From Proales similis (lineage: Eukaryota; Rotifera; Eurotatoria; Ploima; Proalidae): DNA of 64,000 nt. The notes beneath the pieces are model-generated. The model was given only the letters and a program-made list of their open reading frames with translations. It was not told the origin of the DNA and did no database searches. The DNA lies in assembly GCA_019059635.1 (NCBI GenBank), contig JAGVRJ010000001.1, positions 3,472,001-3,536,000 on the forward strand, given 5' to 3'. Numbering within the stretch: the stretch's first letter is position 1; each line of letters begins with the position of its first letter. The position numbers and the translations under genes were made by a program. Shown piece after piece: positions 55,338 to 64,000 of the stretch.

Positions 55338-58300
55338 CCTCATACTCCGTTTGTGGTGGGCCGGCAAATGTGAATATCCCGTCGAAATAATAAATAATTT
55401 ATTAATTGCAATTCAAGTCCTAATTGGCTGGTTGGAAGCGGGTGGTGGGCTAGAAATTGTGAAAATGGATCTGAGAGAGAAAGCAGATCCTGATTTGGCG
55501 GTCTGAGTGCGAGGTGCCGCATACGGCCGCATCATGATCGGGATCATCATCATCATCATCTTGCTTCTGTTCTTCTTCACGGCTCGCACCCCCCGGTCTA
55601 ACTTGATTGGGCCTGGTGCGCTCTACTTGCCCTTGCCAACATACAAACGCAAGTGTCTGTGTGTGCAATGGCTTTGGCGCAGGCGATAATCAGCGTGTGC
55701 AAACAAGGCCGCTCTGTAAACAAATAATTAAGGCGAAATGAAATACAACTCGCACGAGCCGCCGCAGATCTGCTTCTCCATTAAATTCAAGTCGAGAAAA
55801 GATGGTTGGCATTAATGATTAAGCTTCGCTCTCATCGATCGTGCCCAGCTATCTGAGCGCCCAGTCAAATTGCAAATTACAATCTCACTGCCGGATTTCA
55901 GAAACGGGATTCTTTTTTATTTCTATTTTTTCAACTGCTTGCTATTCGTCTAATAGCCCAAAGTTATTTCTTTTATTTGTAAGGCTTGATCAAGGCGGAG
56001 ATTTGCGACGCCATGCACCGATATCTTTTCTATTGATCTCCGATCTGCGTTCTCAATTTTCTGTGGCTTCTTTGATCAAAAGCGATTTCACGCACCTGCT
56101 GTTACTACTGCTGCTGCTGCATCTTCATTTTCTTCTTCTTAGTTTTCTGCTGATGACGCTGATGATGAGGATGTCGACGATAAAAGAGGCGTCGAATAAT
56201 AACAGAAGCATGCCACAGCTCATCAATCATTTGTTTATTAAAATTCTCTTTTCCCCTCTTTGTTCTTGTTCGATGTGGTGAAGAAAGAGGCGCGCTCACT
56301 CTGTGCTCATTAGATCATCAAACGACGCCCTTACGATTCCAATTCGAAGAGTTCGCGTTCAATCTCTCGGGTCGGTGTTTTATTTCATCCTGATCAAGAA
56401 CAAGTTGGCCTTCCGCTTGCGTGTCTATTCTTGCCGTTCATCAAAGAACCTTGGAATACTAGATGAACTAGGCACACATTGAGTTGAAGAATGAGGGAAT
56501 TATTTCACCGATCAGATTTCATCTACGGCCACTCGTTCGTGTCAGCTGTTGTCAGATTCGATTAGACAAAAATTCATTGAAACTTTCTTACTCTTCTCCC
56601 ATGTAGGCGATGATTGTGATTAGTTGATGAGCAGCACGCGATACCGAGCCGATTTGAGTTTAATTAGATTTGGCGCATACAACAGTAATTCGCCGCCGCG
56701 GCCAAATTTTTCAATAGACACGAACTCGATCGCACACCAAGTGAAACATACTGCCTCCAGCAATGACGTGAGGATACAAAATTATCTACGACCGCCGCCA
56801 TCGGCAGGAGGCAAGCCAAGCGGGTGGGAAGAGTTTTCTCTGTGTGTGTGTGAATATGAGAGATTGAGAGAGAGGGAAAATGAAATAACAATTGAGCCCA
56901 AACATGATTCTGTGCTAAAAAGCAATCGCCGTGCGAGCTTTTCAAGGCGGGAAACGGCTAGTCGTCAGAGAAGCAACCATTGCAAGTGCGCTCATTCGGT
57001 AAACAACAAACAATGTGTGCGGGTAGTCGCTCGAATGCGCTCCGTTTCATGATCGACTTGTAATGTTGTCTTTCAATGGCGGCGCTCCAATAAACAGAGC
57101 GGCAAATTAAATGATGATGATGATCGTGAACGCGCCTAAATCTGGCCTAAACGCGCCATGTTGCTCGCGAGTTTATTCTTGTCAAACACTATCTAATGCG
57201 TAGAAAGAGGAACTTTTTAGACGAACGCTTCAGTTAACCAAAAACGATTTCATCATCGATTAGACGCGCACAATGCCTTTGCTCTGCTTAATTCTCTCTC
57301 TCTCTCTTCCCTTTCTCCGTCTCCCTCTTTCTGTGAGTGTGTGTGTGTCTCTCTCTCTCTCTCTGTGTTTCTCACACACAAATATGTCTAGTCTTGTGAG
57401 TGCCAACGCTTCTTGATCGTGTAAATCACATCATCAGGCATCAGTTTTCTCAGCCCTATCGATCTGAATCTACTCCTCGACGCCTTTTCTTCAATTTCAT
57501 TGCGATATCCTTCTGATGCTCGTCTTCTCAATTTCTTTCTTCTTGGCCGCTTTTTCCATTCACAGTGTTGCGCACGCGTTCGGTTTTTTGCTCCATCTCT
57601 TTACATTCTATTCAAGCGCTTGTCAGCTCAGTCAAGGGCTTCAATAGATCGGAGTTTAGCGGAGGAAGAGGAGGCTTCATGAGAGAACGCGTCTCGTGGA
57701 AGCCTTCCAGTAATCATCGTTTGAATTCATTGTGCTAGCCGAATGCGATTACTGAACATTTGAATTTGGTAATAAACGAGAAAAACGGTGAAGAGGCAGC
57801 TCATAATGAGTTCTATTCATTTCGTCCTCAGACTCTGTTTGCAGCCAAAGCATTGAAAGCGCATGCCAGCAAATGCCTTTTGGGTTTTCTACTTCCTATC
57901 CAGTCGGCAGGCTTCTTTAGGAGCAGCGAGCTCATGCCAAATGATCATACGCCGTCATATATATATAATAAATGAACTTGTTCACCATTAACAAACTCAT
58001 TTCAGAGCATTTAGTACCATTCTCGTTTTACTTGGCTTCAATTGTCACCTTTTCGCTCTCCTTTTCTCTCTGCCTCTCTGCCTCTCTCTCTTTCTCTCTC
58101 TGTGCTTCTCTATCGCTTCTTTTGATATTTGAAGCAATTGCCGAGCAAAGACGTGAGGCCAGACAGACGAGAGTAATTGTGGCCAGAAAACTGCTGCAAA
58201 AGCAATCAGTTTTACCTGAACATGATGATGTCGGTGGCCATTAGATATGATTCGGTGTGAGCCATTACTCGTCCAATCATCCACTGGCTCTGCACAACAT

Positions 58301-59781
58301 GTCACAGAGCGCAATATTGGCGACGAACGGTTCATTAGAAACTGCGGAACTCTTGCGACCAGTGTTCCGAGTGTAGAGTACTTGACATTTTGCAAACTCA
58401 TTAGGGCCAATCAGTCTTTATTTTTAATAATTGCAGCAATTCGTTGTAACGGTCGATTTACGGGCCATAACTTCAGTGTCAATTAGGCCGCCAATCAGTC
58501 TTTTCTATCGCTTCCCATCCTTATATGAGACGAAACAAGAAACGGAAAATGGCTCGATCTTCTGACAAACACAGAGAGAGAGAGAGAAAGGGAGAGAGTG
58601 CAAAAGAGAGAAAGCCAAGTCAGCGGCAATCGATCGCCCGTCAGTGAAATGAAAGAGCAAGTTAAATGAGCGCGAATAAGCAGCCGAATTGGTTAACAAA
58701 TCGAAGCCGGCAATTTTGGTCTAATTCAGAGCAGATTGGTTCGGCCCCGATTGCACGTTGTTGTTCTCTCCATACTCGTCTTGCCTCTGTTTTCGATCGC
58801 GCATTTCGTACTCGCCAACCGAATGAATCGCGATTGAATCTATTTTTGGCCATTTACATTAATTGCCAGCGCACACTCGGCTCGGGCTGCACTTCTCTTT
58901 CCTCTCTGTGTCTCTTATTCTCTCTCAAGCCAAGCCCAAGCCTTTTTCTCGTTTCCTTTGATATTAAGAATTTTCTATCCATTTATCGCCATTTCGCTCT
59001 ACATCAAGTTCTCACTCTCGATCGATCGATCGCCAAATCGGTCTCTAGAAGCAACTCTGAGCCCACAGAAACAGACAGAGAAAGAGAGTGCGAGAGAGAA
59101 AGAAATAAAGACAGAGAGAACGCATATGAAGGGGCCGAGCGATTTTCAAACACTTCCGCTCTGATGCCAATCGGTCCTGAATAATTGAATTATCGCATAT
59201 GTCGACGAGTGGCGTGAAATTAAACGCCTTTTCAGAGGCTCGCTTCCAATGCTTCCAATATGACGTTTTAAGCGTACAATTCTCTACTCTGGAGTGTTTG
59301 GGTGTGTATTTATGTTGTTGTTGTATTTTTTACAACAACTCACGATTTGCGAGCGAGCCTGCGAGAGTGAGAACGGCCGTCTATGAGTCGAATGCGATGC
59401 TTGGCAGGCTGCGTCTCTCTCTCTCTCTCTTCAGTTTTGAATGAGATTATATGATTTATTAAATGAGTTAATCGAATTGCAAACGGTTCTCAAAGCTAAC
59501 AAGAGCAGTGTATAGTAGACTCGTCGCTGATTTGCTCTAATTAAGGAAGCGTCGAGTAGCTTGCCTTCCGGCTTGTTCGTTACGACAGATTTGCTGCATA
59601 AAAGCAATATACTCGTTCGTTCAAACTCGATTGTTTATTTCTTTAAAATCGATTCCAGCCAGCGTTTAAAGGAAGAAAGCAAAACTCAAGAGCCCAGCGT
59701 TTGCAGCCTTCTCTTCTAGACGTTTAGAATGAGATGTGAATTTACACGAGTATTGTAAACAGGCGACTTGCTTTTGGTTTC
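55338..59781. other. 4.4 kb gene-free stretch before the glutamate receptor
   Basis: Apart from the HAX1 poly(A) signal I find no supported exon. There are many pyrimidine/purine microsatellites: 57291-57380 (TC and GT), 58055-58110 (TC), 58570-58602 (GA), 59409-59432 (TC), and (CGAT)n at 59019-59031. Short ORFs (for example 55841, 56624, 58666) are low-complexity and lack family features. Likely upstream regulatory DNA or 5' UTR of the receptor. Confidence 0.5.
57291..57380 (+). repeat. TC/GT compound microsatellite
   Basis: Alternating (TC)n and (GT)n blocks with CACACA. Confidence 0.8.
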
Positions 59782-62700
59782 ATGCGCGATCGAATATTCA
59801 TCAAGAGCCCGTTTGCCAGCATGCTGGCAGCTCTGCTTCTCACATGCTTGGCAATGGCCCGTATGGCATTTGGCTCAATTCACATCGGTAAGAGGACTGG
59901 CCTGTCTCGTTCGCTCGCACTCTTCTCTCATTTTGCCTTCTTTTTTTTTTTAATTTAAGGAGCAATATTCGACGTGGGCGATAATTACGCAGCGAATGCA
60001 AGCCAGGCCGAGCTCGATCAGGAGATTGTCTTTAAACATGCAATATATGTGTCAAATCAGTACAAGCTTTCGTTTCTTAATCTACCGCCCAACTATCCGA
60101 CCCTGTTGCATAACATTATACGAGTGGCGCCTGCCGAAAGGCTGAGCTCAGCCTCCAAAAGTAAATTGTTTATAGTCAACGACGTGGCCTTGGTCTTCAT
60201 CTCGAGTTTGTGTGTAGTTTGCATCGAAACCAGTGGAAATCTTGTTGCCTTCTTGGGCCCTCAGGAAGCGGCGCTCAACACTTACACACGTTCGCTGTGC
60301 GAGAGACTCGAAATGATTCACCTGAACGTGGAGCCAAGTTTGGGACCTTCTTATTCGTTCAACTTTTACCCATCGACCGACACGTTGTGCGATGCCTATG
60401 CCGACCTTGTTAAGCGGTTTGAATGGCGCCACACGGCCATTCTTTACAACACACGAACCAGTAAGTTAAACGAACTTTTAGTCCAATCAGCCTGGTCCAT
60501 CTCAATTGCCATCTCAATTCTCAATTTGCCAAGATATGAAGTCTATTAAATGTCTGCTGGGCGGACCTGGGCAGTTCAAGCCCAAGCTGGAGCTGAGTGT
60601 GAGAATAGCAAATCACGAGCTCGAGTATCGACCCATTCTGCGTGAGCTCGCCCGTCGAATGGTCAGGAATTTCATCATCGATCTCGAGCCCGTCGAGGCC
60701 GAAAAAGTGCTTAAGATGGCTCTACAGCTGGGCATGATAAACTCTACATATCACTACGTGCTGACCACCATGGTAAGCCTTTGCTGCAGTCTGTTGCCTG
60801 AACCGTTTTTTCTAGCCATTTTGCTTCAAGGACATCGAGGACATGGACTTGGCCGACGTCAAGTACAACCGAGCCAACATAACCGCGTTTAGATTAGTAA
60901 AGACAGGCTCCAAGTTTCATCAGTCGGTCAGCAGCAACTTGTCCGACTACTATTTAAACCACTGGCAGAATATGGAGCGCAAGTCCATTCTGCTTCAAGT
61001 AAGTCGCATCCGCCGAGAGGCTGAGTAAATGTAAGAAAATGAACGAATCGCTGGCTCTAGACTCGCAACGCTTTGATATTCGATGCCATATTCTCACTTT
61101 CGGTCGCCATAAAAGAGGCCGAAAGAGTGCTGAGTCTGAGCAATGGCAGCGTTTCCTGCGAGCAAAATCGACCGCTTCACTACGGAAGCTTCTTGGCCAC
61201 ATATTTAGAGAGAGTACGGACTTTTTTCAAATCTCAAATAAGTAGAAATCATTTTTAAAGTGGCCGCGTAGATTTCTATTGAGGGCCTGACTGGACCGAT
61301 CACGTTTCAGAACAAAGAGAGACGCGATTTCGAACTTGACGTGCTCCAACTCAAAGAGATTGGTCTTCACAAGGTCAGTTGGGCTCGTCTGGCGCCATTC
61401 GTTCGCTATTGTTAAACAACTTTACTCTTAGTGTGGCACTTGGTCGCCCCGGAACGGCCTCAACTTCACCTTCTTCGACGAGCGCTACGAGGACGAGTAC
61501 GTGAATCCGCCCAAAAACGTATTCCGGGTGGTCACTCTGGTGGTAAATATTCATTTAGTTGTTGAACAAGCGATAAAAAGCGGCTGCCATTCGAACACGA
61601 TGAAAAATTGCTTAATAGAAAATGTAGACAGCGGCTGCAGCCCCATTCGAGCTAAACCAAAGCCTGTTCGATCGCAGCTATTTCGTTTTGCTTTACATTT
61701 CCAAACTAGAAGAAAAAAAAAAACAAATTAAAATTTTAGCCTCGCGTGGAACGAACCTTGGTGCTGCGAGTGACCACTAAATTAGTATGCACATTGGTCT
61801 TTTTCATGGTTTTGTCTTCTCATATTTTATTTTTAAAACTGTTTGCTTGCTGCATGTTGTCCTGCTATCGGAAAAGAGCATCTGGGCTGAGTTTCTTTTA
61901 TTGCATGTGTAAATGAATTTGCATGAACGAACGAGCTTTTGTCTGAGAACTGCTTCAGAATAGGCTTTTCTAGTTGCTGCCTAAATTCGAGTCCGGCCTT
62001 GCACCTAATCGGCAAATTAATTTCAATAGGAAGTGCCCTACGTGATGGAAGAGAACGGACAGTTCAAGGGCTTTTGCATCGATCTGCTTGACGAGATAGC
62101 GCGCAAAATGAACTTTCGCTACGAAATTTACAAAGTGGCCGACAACCAGTTTGGCTCCGAGACCAAAAACGGCACCTGGAACGGCATGATCCGCGAGCTG
62201 ATGGACAAGGCAAGCGAAGCATATTCATTTTCTGCAGTTCAATGCGTTTTATTTGAAAAAAAAACTGCTCGGAGCAGAAGGCCGATCTGGCGATTTCCTC
62301 TTTCACAATCAACTACAAGCGCCAGCAAGTGGTCGACTTCACCAAGCCATTTCTCAGTCTGGGCATAAGCATTTTATATCGCGTGCCGACCAGCAAGAAG
62401 CCCGGCCTCTTTTCGTTTTTGAATCCGCTCTCGCTCGAGATTTGGATCTACACGTTCGTCGCCTACATACTCGTCAGCCTGATCATGATGGTGTTGGCTC
62501 GCTTCTCGCCCTATGAATGGCGCAATACACACCCGTGCAATTCGAACAACGATTTTGTCGAGAATCAGTTCACCGCCTGGAATAGCTTGTGGTTCGCGGT
62601 CGGAACTCTCATGCAGCAGGGTAAGTTGACTACTTTTGGCCGTTTTCAGCTCCTCGATCTAAAACTGTACGACACAGGTTCGGACATAAATCCAAAAGCG

Positions 62701-64000
62701 CTCTCTACTCGACTTGTCGGCGGCGTCTGGTGGTTTTTCACCTTGATCATCATCTCTTCGTACACTGCCAACTTGGCCGCGTTTCTCACCGTCGAAAAAG
62801 TCGACAACACAATCACAAACGTGGAGCAGCTGGCCAACCAGACCAAAATAAAGTACGGCATGTTCGACGGCGGCTCGACCATGAACTTTTTCAAGGTAAC
62901 TCAGGCATTTCTCAGTTCGACCGGGGGGCGAGCGAATAATTAAGAACGAAATGAACGCTTGAAGGACTCGCGTATAAACACTTACAAGAGAATGTGGCAG
63001 ACGATGAACACTTATCCAGAGCTATCTTTCGTGCCGTCCAACGAAGAAGGAATCAAACGGGTGATGGAGTCGAACTTTGCCTTTTTGATGGAGTCGCCGT
63101 TGATCGACTTTGCCATCCAGCGTAACTGCAACCTCACTCAAATCGGCGGTCTGCTGGACAGTAAAGGCTACGGCATTGCCACGCAGCGAGGCTCGCCCTA
63201 CACAGACGACATATCGCTCAAGATTCTGGAAATGCAGGAGAAGGGCGAAATTCAAAAACTCTACAACCGCTGGTGGAAGAGCGGAAGCACTTGCATTCGC
63301 GACGAGAAAAAGGACTCGAAGGCGTCTGCTTTGAACGTAGAGAACGTGGGCGGCATATTTGTGGTGCTCATCGGCGGCCTGATAATTGCCGTGTTTGTCT
63401 CTCTCTGCGAGTTCCTGTTCTACGCCAAGAGGAATTCGAAAAAAATTCAGGTCGGTGTCAAGATTCTGCTCTATTCTTAGCTCGGCAGTGTTCAATTTCA
63501 ATCCAACAAACAGAAGCCGATTCATCGAATGGTTCGCGACGAGCTCAGCTTTGCGATGAGATGCGGCGGCTCGTCGAAAAAGCTGCAGCTGTCGAGCACC
63601 ACGGCAGTTTCGATTAGGAAAACCGATTTGAAGTTCAACACCAGCCGCACCGAACAGTTGGACGTGGTGGCCAAAGAGAGCGAGAGTGGAGCAGTGGCGG
63701 TCGCTGGATGCAGAAAATGTCAGGAAATTGTACGCGAGCGTCTCTTGCAAGAAGTTGACGGGTCAAACTCAATTGTCTGCCGGCACAAGTCGTCGATGAG
63801 TGTTTCGACTTCGAATCCGGGCCTCTTGCTAGTCGACAAGGACTCGGCTCGGCAAGCGGAAAGAGCTCTGCTCAGCGCTCATGTCATGCCGCATGAGCAT
63901 TCGGGCTTGAGCCATGAAGAGGCAAAGCAGCTGTTTTACAAGCAATCAAAGGCAAAACGTGCCAAACAGAAGCGAATGTCGTCGCTCGATTTGAATAGTC
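59782..64000 (+). CDS. GRIK: Kainate-type ionotropic glutamate receptor (3' truncated)
   Basis: A ligand-gated cation channel. Start [20 protein letters not shown] (signal peptide), then [10 protein letters not shown] opening the amino-terminal domain over about seven exons. S1 of the ligand-binding core is [20 protein letters not shown] ... [25 protein letters not shown]1 is [20 protein letters not shown]. The pore loop is [13 protein letters not shown], unedited Gln at the Q/R site. M3 is [14 protein letters not shown]2 has [27 protein letters not shown] and [21 protein letters not shown]4 is [20 protein letters not shown]. The cytoplasmic tail continues to the window edge, Ser/Lys-rich, without a stop. 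FSPYEW and KALSTR favour the kainate (GRIK) over the AMPA group. Introns are short except 61543-62029, which holds a candidate cassette exon. Confidence 0.93.
61740..61784 (+). other. Candidate 45-nt cassette exon in GRIK
   Basis: Inside the unusually long 487-base intron: acceptor AAATTTTAG, then 15 codons ([15 protein letters not shown]), then donor GTATGC. Both ends are phase 0, matching the flanking exons. The peptide ends in VTTKL, which joins EVPYVM to give VTTKLEVPYVM, close to the family VTTILEEPYVM; the upstream exon ends VVTLV and gives VVTLVEVPYVM. Confidence 0.55.

Noticed and set aside
55841-56281. Plus-strand 146-codon frame upstream of GRIK
   Set aside because: Leu/Ser/Phe-rich low-complexity translation of pyrimidine-rich DNA, with no start context or homology.
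58666-59184. 172-codon frame before GRIK
   Set aside because: Ends in a GA-repeat translation (Arg/Glu) and shows no recognisable domain.

Overview
The window is nuclear DNA from a small animal with a compact genome. About 27 protein-coding genes lie in 64 kb. Most have several exons, and nearly every intron I could place is only 55-80 bases long, with GT...AG ends. Animal-specific signalling genes (nicotinic acetylcholine receptor subunits, a kainate-type glutamate receptor, CSK, FRS2, an achaete-scute-like bHLH, PIWI, MYB) point to a bilaterian. I cannot name the phylum or species from the sequence.

Layout from left to right. Bases 700-9600 hold PIWI (+), mitochondrial ribosomal protein L28 (+), TMEM177 (-) and eIF2B delta (-). 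Bases 10200-15500 hold an intronless orphan 7-TM protein (+), CTP:phosphocholine cytidylyltransferase (+) and an intronless TMEM39-like protein (-). Bases 16300-24800, all on the + strand, hold a secreted Ly6-plus-EGF protein, a bHLH factor, a three-repeat MYB, LSM2 and DNA ligase I. Bases 27100-32300 hold a tandem pair of alpha7-like nicotinic receptor subunits (+). Bases 32600-35600 hold CSK (-) and the ATP synthase OSCP subunit (-). Bases 36000-46300 hold a doubtful small ORF (-), GPATCH11 (+), an FRS2-like adaptor (+) and a very large helical-repeat protein (+). Bases 46400-53700 are an unbroken minus-strand run: an unknown protein, an SDS-like serine/threonine dehydratase, a 67-residue membrane protein, CLPX and FKBP8. 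HAX1 (+) follows, divergent from FKBP8. A 4.4 kb stretch with no convincing gene then leads to a kainate-type glutamate receptor (+) that runs off the right edge.

Housekeeping genes are packed 150-600 bases apart, often in the same direction or convergent. The two channel loci instead sit behind long gene-free stretches rich in GA/TC and GT microsatellites, which is where extended regulation would be expected. Mitochondrial functions recur (MRPL28, TMEM177, OSCP, CLPX, and probably FKBP8 and HAX1). Growth-factor and tyrosine-kinase signalling is represented by CSK and FRS2, and neuronal signalling by the receptors and the bHLH.

The most unusual signals are: a PIWI with Gln where the catalytic His is expected; a 45-base in-frame candidate cassette exon in the glutamate receptor, placed just before the ligand-binding core; altered pore-lining residues shared by both nicotinic subunits; and an LSM2 gene whose first coding exon is only the ATG. 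I did not see a clearly novel multi-gene system. All gene models are conceptual splices read by eye, without transcript evidence.
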